In this document: positions 14,817-21,875 of the stretch, piece after piece
Position numbering within the stretch: position 1 is the first letter of the stretch
How the letters are laid out: each line of letters opens with the position of its first letter
Assembly: GCA_044464175.1 (NCBI GenBank)
Contig: JBIQLO010000030.1
Span: 1-26,956, forward strand
Reading direction: 5' to 3'
Origin: JBIQLO01 sp044464175
GTDB lineage: Bacteria > Planctomycetota > Phycisphaerae > Tepidisphaerales > Tepidisphaeraceae
DNA: 26,956 nt
Notes under the pieces: model-generated
What the model was told of the DNA's origin: nothing
Database searches by the model: none
What the model saw: the letters and a program-made list of their open reading frames with translations, nothing else
Program-made: the position numbers and the translations under genes

Positions 14817-16781
14817 CTATGCCTCCCGCCCGAAATACTCCCCCTCCAGCGCCTCCAGCCGCTGGGCCAATCCTTCGTATTCCTCCTGCAGCCCCTTGGC
14901 CGCCGCCGCGTCCCGGAACGCATCCGTCTGCCCAAACCGCGCCTGGCACGCCGCCAGTGCCTCCTCGGTCCGGGCGATTTCCCGTTCCAGCTCCGCCACC
15001 GTCAACCGCCCGAACGGCCGCGCATACGGGTTTTCCTTTTTGCCCCCCGATTTGGCGGGCACGACAGCGGACGGCGCCTTGGCCCGCTGTGGCGCGGCCG
15101 CCTTCCGCTCCGCCTCAGCCTGCTGCTCGCGCTGCAGGCGCTGCGCCCAGGCGCTGTAATTCCCCTCCATGTCCACCAGTCCCGGCGGGCGCAGCACGAA
15201 CATCCGTCGGGCCACCTTGTCCAGAAAATACCGATCATGGCTCACGCACAGCACCGTCCCGGCAAACCCCGCCAACGCGCTCTCCAGCGCCTCCCGCGAG
15301 GCGATGTCCAGGTGGTTGGTCGGCTCATCCAGCAGCAACACATTCGGCTTCTCCAGCAGCAATTCGGCCAACCGCACCCGCGCCCGCTCTCCGCCGCTGA
15401 GCAATCGGATCGGCTTGTGCACCTCCTCCCCCCGAAACAGCATCATCGCCAGCACATCCCGGATCTGCTTCTCCGGCACCGCATCCCGCCCTTCGCTCAA
15501 TTCCTCCAGCGGCGAGTTGTCCGGATCGAAGTCGTCCAGCCCCTGGTCGTAATAGCCGATGTTCAGGTTCGCGCCCCATTCGATATCCCCCGCATCCGCA
15601 TCCCGCCGCCCCAGCAGCACCTCCAGCAACGTCGTCTTCCCCGACCCATTGGGCCCTACGATCCCGACCCGCTCCCCGCGCTCGACCTCAAACGCCAGAT
15701 CGCTCCAGAGCACCTTGGAAGTCGAAATGTCGCCTTTGCGAGGTTCCTTTCTGTCTTCTGCCCCACCATACCCCTTGGACAATCCCCGCACGCGCAGCAC
15801 CCGGTTGCCCGCCCGCTGGTCCGTATTCAGAGAAAGATGGATGTGCCGCTGGACCGCCACCGACTGGATCAGCGCATCGCTCCCCAGCAGCCGGTTCAGC
15901 CGGCTTTCGCGCCCCTTCGCCTGCCTCGCCCGCTGCCCGGCCTTGAAACGCCGCACATACTCCGCCTGCTTCTCAATCTCCGCCTGCTGTTTTTCGTACT
16001 CGCGCTGCTGCGTCAGCGTTTCCACGGCCCGCTGGGCCACAAACGCCGAATAGTTGCCCGGATAACTCCACAGCCGTCCCTGGCGCAGATCGACGATCCG
16101 CGTCGCCAGCCGGTCCAGCAGATACCGGTCATGGCTGATCAGCAGCACTGCGCCGGCAAACTCCAGCAGGTAGCGCTCCAGCCATTCGATCGCCGCCAGG
16201 TCCAGGTGGTTGGTCGGCTCATCCAGCAGCAGCAGGTCCGGCTCGCCGATCAGCAGCCGCGCCAAAGCCAGCCGCGACCGCTGCCCGCCGGAAAGGGTGG
16301 AGACCGGCTGGCTCCAGGTCGCCTCCTCCAATCCCACCCCCAGCAGCGTCGCCTCCAGCCGGTGCCGCCAGGCGTACCCCCCGGCCAGATCAAAGTCATG
16401 CTGCGCCGTCTGATACGCCCCCAGCGTCTTCTCCAGCGCCTCCCCCGACTCGCCCCCCATCCGGTGCTCCAGCTCCCGCAGCCGCTGGGCAATGCGGTGC
16501 AACTGGGCAAACGCCGCCTCCGCCTCATCCAGCACCGTGTTCGCCGGATCGAATTCCGGATCCTGCCGCAAATACCCGATCTTCACCGACCGGGCCACCG
16601 ACACGCTGCCCGCATCCGCGACCATCTCCCCAACCAGCATCTTAAACAGCGTGCTTTTGCCCGCCCCGTTGGGCCCGATCAGCCCCACCCGCTCCCCCCG
16701 GTCGATCCCCAGTTCCAGTTGGTCGAACAGGATGCGCGGGCCGAAGGTCTTTTCAATGCTCGATAAACTGGCAATGGGCAT
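14817..16781 (-). CDS. ABC-F family ATPase (ribosome-associated, Uup/YheS-like)
   Basis: A 654-residue protein with two tandem ABC nucleotide-binding domains and no membrane domain, the hallmark of ABC-F proteins that bind the ribosomal E site and affect translation or give antibiotic protection. First domain: Walker A GPNGAGKST (36-44), signature LSGGQ (163-167), Walker B LLLLDEPTNHLD with Glu188. Second domain: Walker A GPNGSGKTT (376-384), signature LSGGE (461-465), Walker B LLLDEPTNHLD with Glu486. Between them is the charged P-site tRNA-interaction linker (about 244-300: QQREYEKQQAEIEKQAEYVR, then RARQAKGRESRL). The C-terminus (about 540-654) is a basic then coiled-coil extension as in Uup. 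Residues 341-355 (AEDRKEPRKGDISTS) look like an in-frame insertion ahead of the second Walker A. The ATG is preceded by GAGGCGGG. The subfamily is not certain. Confidence 0.93.
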   Translation of the reverse strand: MPIASLSSIEKTFGPRILFDQLELGIDRGERVGLIGPNGAGKSTLFKMLVGEMVADAGSVSVARSVKIGYLRQDPEFDPANTVLDEAEAAFAQLHRIAQRLRELEHRMGGESGEALEKTLGAYQTAQHDFDLAGGYAWRHRLEATLLGVGLEEATWSQPVSTLSGGQRSRLALARLLIGEPDLLLLDEPTNHLDLAAIEWLERYLLEFAGAVLLISHDRYLLDRLATRIVDLRQGRLWSYPGNYSAFVAQRAVETLTQQREYEKQQAEIEKQAEYVRRFKAGQRARQAKGRESRLNRLLGSDALIQSVAVQRHIHLSLNTDQRAGNRVLRVRGLSKGYGGAEDRKEPRKGDISTSKVLWSDLAFEVERGERVGIVGPNGSGKTTLLEVLLGRRDADAGDIEWGANLNIGYYDQGLDDFDPDNSPLEELSEGRDAVPEKQIRDVLAMMLFRGEEVHKPIRLLSGGERARVRLAELLLEKPNVLLLDEPTNHLDIASREALESALAGFAGTVLCVSHDRYFLDKVARRMFVLRPPGLVDMEGNYSAWAQRLQREQQAEAERKAAAPQRAKAPSAVVPAKSGGKKENPYARPFGRLTVAELEREIARTEEALAACQARFGQTDAFRDAAAAKGLQEEYEGLAQRLEALEGEYFGREA

Positions 16782-16812
16782 CCCGCCTCTTTACCGGCGC
16801 GCCCGCCCATTG
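16772..16812 (-). promoter_or_regulatory. Inverted repeat around the ABC-F ribosome binding site
   Basis: CAATGGGC (16772-16779) and GCCCATTG (16805-16812) are inverted 8-base arms with a 25-base spacer. In the ABC-F mRNA the 3' arm begins at the last base of the start codon and the Shine-Dalgarno sequence lies in the loop, so folding would affect translation start. It could be chance. Confidence 0.3.
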
Positions 16813-16933
16813 GCAATTGCTCACACCCGCAACCCCTCCGAGCCGCGAGCGTGAACGAGTGGACGACCTGCCGAAACCGCATCCCACCAAATGCGCCCCC
16901 CTCACGCCGGCAACCCCCAAACGAATGCCCTCA

Positions 16934-16961
16934 TTGACGCCCCGTCCCCATCGCCTACCAT
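16934..16961 (+). promoter_or_regulatory. Candidate promoter for the UlaG-like/epimerase operon
   Basis: TTGACG (16934-16939) and TACCAT (16956-16961) are 16 bases apart and end 27 bases before the ATG at 16989. Confidence 0.45.
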
Positions 16962-16988
16962 CCCCGGCATCGCCTTTCCCAAGCATCT

Positions 16989-17864
16989 ATGAAGTACGCT
17001 GAATCCTCTCTCCTCCAGCGCCGCCGCCAACTGCTGGCCCAATGGCCCCAGGGCTGGCGCGACATGACCACCCAATGGGCCGCCGCCGGAGGCGACGCCC
17101 TCTGGCTTACCTACTCCGCCAATTATCTTGGGCGCACCGCCGGCATTCGCTGGATGATCGACCCCTTCCGCCTCAACCGCCGCCTCCCCGAGGCCGCCCC
17201 CGTTCCCCTGGAGGCCCTCGCCCCTGTCGCCTTCATCCTTCTGACCCACAACCACGGCGACCACGTGGACCCGGAATTGCTCGCCTATCTCGCCACCCTT
17301 GACCACCTGCAATGGATCGCCCCCGCCCACATGAGGCCCGTCATCCAGAAGGCGGGCGTCCGCCCCGACCGGCTGATCACTCCCAGGGAACTGGAACCCA
17401 TCACGCTGGGCGACTCAAAGATTCGCATCACCCCCTTCGCGGGCCTGCATTGGCAATACCCCGCCGGATGGAAGGAGGGCGCCCCCTCCGCCGGCATCGA
17501 TTCAACCGGCTACCTTATCGAATGGGACAACAAGCGGCTGCTCCTGCCCGGCGACACCCGCACCTACGACCCGGCCGCGCTGCCCGACTTCGGCCCGGTC
17601 GATACGCTCCTGGCTCACCTCTGGCTGGGCCGCGGCGCGGCATTGCAGGACCCGCCGCCCCTGCTCGAACCGTTCTGCAAGTTTGTCGCCGCCCTCCAGC
17701 CCACCCGTCGGGTCCTCCTGACCCACCTCTGGGAACAGGGTCGCGACCCGACCGACTACTGGGACCAGCGCCACGCCCGCCAGGCGCGCGAGCGATTGTC
17801 CCGGCTTTTGCCCCCGACCGTCGATATCCAAATCCCCAACTTCTGGAATGTGATACCGCTATGA
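16989..17864 (+). CDS. UlaG-like metallo-beta-lactamase-fold hydrolase
   Basis: A 291-residue protein of the MBL fold. The metal motif HxHxDH is seen as THNHGDHVD with His87, His89, Asp91 and His92; the remaining ligands are probably His154 (FAGLHWQYP), Asp189 (LLLPGDTRTY) and His246 (VLLTHLW). The pattern SAGIDSTGYLIEWDNKRLLL followed by PGDT resembles the L-ascorbate-6-phosphate lactonase (UlaG)/YjjN-like branch and NAPE-PLD-like enzymes rather than beta-lactamases. It lacks a signal peptide and should be cytoplasmic. Its stop overlaps the start of the next gene (ATGA), so it is translated together with a sugar-phosphate-isomerase-like protein, which supports a role in opening a lactone or phospho-lactone of a sugar acid. 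The exact substrate is unknown and other phosphodiesterase or hydrolase activities are possible. Confidence 0.87.
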   Translation: MKYAESSLLQRRRQLLAQWPQGWRDMTTQWAAAGGDALWLTYSANYLGRTAGIRWMIDPFRLNRRLPEAAPVPLEALAPVAFILLTHNHGDHVDPELLAYLATLDHLQWIAPAHMRPVIQKAGVRPDRLITPRELEPITLGDSKIRITPFAGLHWQYPAGWKEGAPSAGIDSTGYLIEWDNKRLLLPGDTRTYDPAALPDFGPVDTLLAHLWLGRGAALQDPPPLLEPFCKFVAALQPTRRVLLTHLWEQGRDPTDYWDQRHARQARERLSRLLPPTVDIQIPNFWNVIPL

Positions 17865-18745
17865 ACGCACCAGTGAAAATCGGTCTCTCCCTCAACCCAA
17901 ACTACCTCGCTCAACACCCCGACGACATCGACCGCAACTGGTTCGGACCGCCGGAGGCCTTCCTGCGCGAGTTAACAGCGGCGGGCGTGACCCACATTGA
18001 GCTGCGCGCCGTCACTCCCTCTACCCCCATCCCAACGGCCGAAGTCGCCCTCTGGAAAGTCTGGTCCGCCGGCCTGGAAGCGACACTCCACGGAACCCTC
18101 CCGCCTCCCGATGAGAACTGGACCCAGACCCTCGCCCCCCTGATTCACCTGTTGCGGCTCATCGCCGAGCACAAGCCCGCCGCCCACTGTCCCATCACCG
18201 TCCATGCCCGCGCTGCGGCCACCGGCGATGTAACCCTTCTGGCCCAGGAAACCATCGCCATCCTGGCGCGCACCGCCCGATGGATCGCCCATGAAAACCT
18301 CCCCGCCCTCCTGGCCCTGGAAATCAATCGCGCCAAAGGCAAGGCCGATCCCAGCACCACCTACCTCGCCGTGCGCGACATGCAGCAGCGCGCGGATGCT
18401 GCGGGTGCCCCTGTCGGCATCTGCTGGGACATGGGCCACACCTGGTCCAACGTCCTGACCGACGGTCTCTCCCCCGAACCCCCGACCGAATTTCTCACCG
18501 CCGTGCGACACACCCACATTCACGATCTGGGGCCCAGCGGCAAAACCCACTGGCCCCTGACCGAACGCCGCCTCCCGCTCGACCGCTTCACCAGCGCCCT
18601 GGCCGCCACCGGCTATCAGGGTGTCTGGAACCTGGAGCTGGAACCCAAACGCTACGCTGCGGAGCCAAACATCAGACAGCGGATCATCCAGAGCATTCAC
18701 CTGCTTCGATCCACGGTGGATGCGGCGACTCTGAAAAATACTTGA
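17861..18745 (+). CDS. Sugar phosphate isomerase/epimerase-like TIM-barrel protein
   Basis: A 294-residue protein of the xylose-isomerase-like TIM-barrel superfamily (AP endonuclease 2 Pfam family). Features: KIGLSLNPNYLA in the first strand, VTHIELRAV in the second, a probable Glu154 metal ligand in LLALEINRAKG, Asp190 and His193 in GICWDMGHTWSN, His219/His221 in RHTHIHDLGP, and Glu259 in GVWNLELEP. These residues normally bind one divalent metal that drives ketose/aldose isomerisation or epimerisation. The open frame extends far upstream, but the ATG at 17861 is the right start because it overlaps the previous stop as ATGA and begins a proper barrel strand. The nuclease promoter starts inside its last codons. 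Its pairing with the UlaG-like enzyme suggests a short sugar-acid pathway. Confidence 0.87.
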   Translation: MNAPVKIGLSLNPNYLAQHPDDIDRNWFGPPEAFLRELTAAGVTHIELRAVTPSTPIPTAEVALWKVWSAGLEATLHGTLPPPDENWTQTLAPLIHLLRLIAEHKPAAHCPITVHARAAATGDVTLLAQETIAILARTARWIAHENLPALLALEINRAKGKADPSTTYLAVRDMQQRADAAGAPVGICWDMGHTWSNVLTDGLSPEPPTEFLTAVRHTHIHDLGPSGKTHWPLTERRLPLDRFTSALAATGYQGVWNLELEPKRYAAEPNIRQRIIQSIHLLRSTVDAATLKNT

Positions 18746-18769
18746 CAAAAACCAAACAGATGCTATATT
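18742..18769 (+). promoter_or_regulatory. Strong promoter for the S1/P1 nuclease
   Basis: A perfect TTGACA (18742-18747) and TATATT (18764-18769) are 16 bases apart. The -35 overlaps the stop codon of the preceding gene. It is among the best sigma-70-type matches in the window. Confidence 0.7.
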
Positions 18770-18896
18770 ACCCTGATCGTCTAAACCATCCTTCCCATGC
18801 TTGACTTCGCTTTCCCATCCTCCTGTCTGCTCCGCACTGCCAAACCTCCACTGCCAACCATTCCCGGCTCCCCGCGACAAAATGGCATCCAAACCC

Positions 18897-18991
18897 AAAC
18901 GAACCAAACCCAATCTCCCGCTGGCGCTCTCCAAATGCCCTTTTTCACCCCGACAGCACTACGACAAATTACGAAACGAACCAAACCCAAT
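18897..18991. repeat. 18-base direct repeat pair in an A/C-rich leader
   Basis: AAACGAACCAAACCCAAT occurs exactly at 18897-18914 and again at 18974-18991, 77 bases apart. The leader of the nuclease gene between its promoter and its ATG is unusually rich in A and C compared with the coding sequence on either side. I recall similar 'KRT-P-N'-encoding A-rich words in planctomycete spacers but could not check that. Confidence 0.6.
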
Positions 18992-19006
18992 GCCCCTTTC
19001 AATCCC

Positions 19007-20062
19007 ATGCGATCCCTCCTCCTCTTGCTGCTGACCCTCTTATTGGTGGCCGCCCCCGTCCATGCCTGGAGCACCAAGGAGCACATCCTCCTCACCCGCC
19101 TGGCCGCCCAGCGCCTGCTGGCCGATCCCGCCACGCCGCCGGCCATGAAGCAATGGCTCACCGACCACCTGCCCGATGCCCCCGGGGATGAAGCGCAGGA
19201 GCGGACCTGGTTCCTCGATCGCCACATAGGCCCTTTTCCCCGCGGCGCTGACGGCTTGGCCTTTTGCGCGACTCTGCCGGACATGAACGGCATGACCGAC
19301 CGGCGCCCCATCGCCCCCTATGGTGTTCCGGAATCCAAGCTCCATTTTCTGGATGTGGAGCTGTTCAACCCCAACCCCGCCCGGCGCACCGCCGCGCCCG
19401 ATCTGTCGCACAAGCCCGCCCTGGAGGATTTCCCCAGGGAGTTGAACGACCCCCGCTACAAGGTGAGCGGCTTTCTCCCCTTCCGCGTGGAAGATTGTTA
19501 CAACCGCCTGGTGAAAGCCATCCGTGACGGCCGGCTGGACGACCGCCCCGGGCAGTACCCCCGCGACGACAATGCCGTCCGCTGGGCCGGCTATCTGGCC
19601 CACTACCTGGAAGACAACACCCAGCCCCTGCACGCGACGGTGGACTACAAGAGCCGCAGCTATTTCCATGGGGCCCAGGACGCCCCCAACATCCACGCCG
19701 CCATGGAATACCAGATGGTGGATGACCCGCAGCAGGATTACCTCTCCCTCCGCAAGGAATACTGGCCGCTGCTGATGCGCGCCATCCACTCGGCCAAAGA
19801 CCCGGCCACCTCCCGCGACCCCTGGACCGCCACCATCCAGGTCGCCCTTTACGGCTACGATGCGCTCCCGTTAATTGGGCACGCCGCCGTGGCGGCGACG
19901 CATGAGGGCCACCTGGACCTTCCCGCCTTCTTCCACTTCCGCGCTGAAGTGGACGGGCGCCCAATGACCGTGCTGGAACTAAAGGCCCGCCAGCAGGCCC
20001 TGGCCGTACTGCGGGTACAGGAGATGTGGCTCCGCGCCTGGAACCAGGCCGCCGCAAAATGA
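19007..20062 (+). CDS. Secreted S1/P1-family zinc nuclease (or phospholipase C-like)
   Basis: A 351-residue exported protein starting at the ATG at 19007; the longer open frame upstream is leader sequence. The signal peptide MRSLLLLLLTLLLVAAPVHA is cut before Trp21, giving a mature protein that begins WSTKEH. In the S1/P1 nuclease and bacterial phospholipase C superfamily the free N-terminal Trp and His6 bind the trinuclear zinc cluster, exactly as here (Trp21, His26). Further ligands fit Asp92, His113, and the HYLEDNTQPLH motif with His199, Asp203 and His209, plus His230 and Glu234 in NIHAAMEYQ. These enzymes cut single-stranded DNA/RNA and 3'-nucleotides; some relatives hydrolyse phospholipids. 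It lies convergent with the PhyH-like gene, 16 bases apart, with no clear terminator between them. No Shine-Dalgarno sequence is seen. Confidence 0.85.
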   Translation: MRSLLLLLLTLLLVAAPVHAWSTKEHILLTRLAAQRLLADPATPPAMKQWLTDHLPDAPGDEAQERTWFLDRHIGPFPRGADGLAFCATLPDMNGMTDRRPIAPYGVPESKLHFLDVELFNPNPARRTAAPDLSHKPALEDFPRELNDPRYKVSGFLPFRVEDCYNRLVKAIRDGRLDDRPGQYPRDDNAVRWAGYLAHYLEDNTQPLHATVDYKSRSYFHGAQDAPNIHAAMEYQMVDDPQQDYLSLRKEYWPLLMRAIHSAKDPATSRDPWTATIQVALYGYDALPLIGHAAVAATHEGHLDLPAFFHFRAEVDGRPMTVLELKARQQALAVLRVQEMWLRAWNQAAAK

Positions 20063-20078
20063 AAATGCCCGCCCGATT

Positions 20079-20807
20079 TCACTTCGGCACGCTTTGCGCC
20101 GCCGCCAGATACGCTGCCTTCATCTCCGGCACATCCCGCGTGTGCTCCCCCCGGAAAACCATCAGCAGCCCGCATCGCGGCCGGTCTGACTTGTTGGGCG
20201 CGCTCCAATGCACCGTCTGGCTGTGGTGAATCAGCGCATCGCCCGCCTCCAGCGTTCCACAGAACTCCTGCTCCTTCTCGTGCGCCGGCATCGCCGTCAG
20301 TCCAAACGAATTCCCCTTCACCCCCGACGGCCGATGCGGCAGCATTCCCAGCCGATGGCTTCCCCGGAGGTAGTAGATCGGTCCATTCTCCACCGTCGCC
20401 GCGTCCATCGCGACCCAGACAGTCAGCATGTCCGGCGGCGACTGGCAGAAGTACGCATTGTCCTGGTGGGGCGGCACGCCCGATCCCACCTTCGCCGGCT
20501 TGTTAAACGTCTCCACGCCCCCCAGCACCGGCTTGCCGTGCACCAGCGCTCCCACCAGCGCCTGAATCTCCGCCCGCTCCGCCAGCGATGCGAAAAACGG
20601 ATCATGCCGCTCCATACGCCATAGATTCCGGACCGATTTTCCGTCCGCCTCAAAGGTCCGGTCCCCTTCCGGCAGGCCCGGCACTACCTCCTGCTGGTAT
20701 TGTTCCAGCCGCCGCCGCACCGTCACCAGGGTCGCCGGATCAAAGAATCCCCGGATCCGAATGCACCCGTCCCGCTCGTAGTCCGCTGCATATTGTGCGA
20801 TGTCCAT
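20079..20807 (-). CDS. Phytanoyl-CoA dioxygenase (PhyH)-family Fe(II)/2-oxoglutarate oxygenase
   Basis: A 242-residue non-haem iron oxygenase. Using the start at 20807, the iron-binding triad is His114 and Asp116 in VPPHQDNAYF and His200 in SQTVHWSAPN, and Arg211 is in position to bind 2-oxoglutarate (SDRPRCGLLMVF). Other typical parts are FFDPATLVTVRRRLEQYQQE near the start and NGPIYYLRGSHRLG. An in-frame ATG at 20837 would add ten residues (MDNYCRREPI); I prefer 20807 because GGAG is six bases before it and MDIAQYAADYERDG is a usual PhyH beginning. Planctomycetes have many such genes of unknown substrate. It is divergent from the AraC gene at 20892, which is therefore the best candidate for its regulator. 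Confidence 0.9.
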   Translation of the reverse strand: MDIAQYAADYERDGCIRIRGFFDPATLVTVRRRLEQYQQEVVPGLPEGDRTFEADGKSVRNLWRMERHDPFFASLAERAEIQALVGALVHGKPVLGGVETFNKPAKVGSGVPPHQDNAYFCQSPPDMLTVWVAMDAATVENGPIYYLRGSHRLGMLPHRPSGVKGNSFGLTAMPAHEKEQEFCGTLEAGDALIHHSQTVHWSAPNKSDRPRCGLLMVFRGEHTRDVPEMKAAYLAAAQSVPK

Positions 20808-20862
20808 GATCGGCTCCCGGCGACAATAGTTGTCCATTTTGTTTCATCCCCTTCACGCAAAC

Positions 20863-20868
20863 TATAAT
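20863..20868 (+). promoter_or_regulatory. -10 element (TATAAT) for the AraC gene
   Basis: A perfect TATAAT lies 23 bases before the TTG start at 20892; the possible -35 TTGTTT (20839-20844) is 18 bases upstream. The same site read on the other strand gives TATAGT, so the divergent PhyH-like gene may share this promoter region. Confidence 0.5.
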
Positions 20869-20891
20869 GGACTCAATTCACGGAGGCGTCA

Positions 20892-21752
20892 TTGCCCGAG
20901 TTGCCGAAAACTCTTGCCGTTTCTGACGACCGCCCGATGCTCCGCTTCCACGATCACGGCATGGGTCAGTTCGACGCCCGCCATCATATCGGCCCGTGTG
21001 TCTGGCCTCACTTCGACCTTCTGGTGGTCCATTCCGGGCGAGTTGAAATCGAGTTGCTCCGCCGCGATCGCATTGAACTGCAGGCCGGACAGGCGATTCT
21101 CATTCATCCCCATACCCATTTCACCGGAGGCAGCCTTGTCCGCCTGAGCCGGGCTTCGGTGCAGCATTTCGCCCTGCTCCATCCGGCCAATGCACCGCAC
21201 GCTCCTGCGTTGTTTCGCCGGTTGGGCGCCTGCCGGGGCGGCTATGAAATCTATCGCCGCGTAAATGCCTCCGTCCTCTCCGACATTCGCCGCGCCTTGC
21301 GGCTGGCCCGCGAACCCGCCTCGCCCCTCCGCCACGCCGTGCGGGAAGCCCTCACCCTTCTGATTCTGTGCCAGTTGCAGGCCGCCGCCGCCCCTCTGCC
21401 CGCCTCCTTGCCCGCCGGCGAGCAGGGGATGGACTTCACGCCGCTCCTGCAATGGCTTCCCACCCGGCTGGATCACCCGCCGTCGCTGGAGGAAATGGCG
21501 CGTTTCATGGGTTGTTCCCCCACCCACTTTCGCGCCCTTTTCGCCCGCCGGATGGGTACCCCGCCGGCGCGGTTTGTTCGCCGCCTTCGCCATATGGAAG
21601 CCACCCGCCTCCTGCGTGAAACCAATCTCCCGATCAAATCAGTTGCCCGACGCCTGGGCTACGTCGACCTGGCCCATTTCTACCGCTTCTTTGCCGCGAT
21701 GACCTCCTACACGCCCAGCCAGTATCGCGCCCGACACCGCGTTCGGGGTTGA
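20892..21752 (+). CDS. AraC-family transcriptional regulator (TTG start)
   Basis: A 286-residue regulator with an N-terminal cupin-like ligand domain (about 15-110: WPHFDLLVVHSGRVEIELL, QAGQAILIHPHTHFTGG) and a C-terminal double helix-turn-helix (about 190-283: SLEEMARFMGCSPTHFRALF, IKSVARRLGYVDLAHFYRFF, then YTPSQYRARHR). The start is TTG at 20892, chosen because GGAGG lies five bases before it and there is no upstream ATG in frame; the next in-frame ATG would remove 15 residues. AraC/XylS members commonly activate a neighbouring divergent gene in response to a sugar or other small molecule; here that is the PhyH-like oxygenase. The second helix-turn-helix is well conserved, so it should bind DNA. 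Confidence 0.92.
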   Translation: MPELPKTLAVSDDRPMLRFHDHGMGQFDARHHIGPCVWPHFDLLVVHSGRVEIELLRRDRIELQAGQAILIHPHTHFTGGSLVRLSRASVQHFALLHPANAPHAPALFRRLGACRGGYEIYRRVNASVLSDIRRALRLAREPASPLRHAVREALTLLILCQLQAAAAPLPASLPAGEQGMDFTPLLQWLPTRLDHPPSLEEMARFMGCSPTHFRALFARRMGTPPARFVRRLRHMEATRLLRETNLPIKSVARRLGYVDLAHFYRFFAAMTSYTPSQYRARHRVRG

Positions 21753-21775
21753 GTGCCCGGAATGTAAGCAGCAGG

Positions 21776-21790
21776 GGGGCAACCCGCCCC
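21776..21790 (+). terminator. Weak GC hairpin after araC
   Basis: GGGGC-AACCC-GCCCC can form a five-pair stem about 25 bases after the araC stop. There is no T run behind it, so termination activity is doubtful. Confidence 0.2.
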
Positions 21791-21839
21791 GTTCTGTAAC
21801 TGGCCGCCGGGTTTTCGCGTGGCTTCTAGCATGCCCCAC

Positions 21840-21869
21840 TGGACATCCCCGGCCGTTCCCCCCTAAGAT
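21840..21869 (+). promoter_or_regulatory. Candidate leaderless promoter for the TPR protein
   Basis: TGGACA (21840-21845) and TAAGAT (21864-21869) are 18 bases apart, and the -10 ends six bases before the GTG at 21876, so transcription would begin at the start codon. There is no Shine-Dalgarno sequence. Confidence 0.4.
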
Positions 21870-21875
21870 TTCAGC

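Noticed and set aside
13687..16766. Plus-strand open frames of about 490-510 codons opposite LacI and ABC-F
   Set aside because: Their translations show no domains and mirror the codon bias of the true genes on the other strand.
18797..19006. A longer start for the nuclease at 18797
   Set aside because: The signal peptide must be N-terminal so that Trp21 becomes the first mature residue; the upstream part is repeat-bearing leader.
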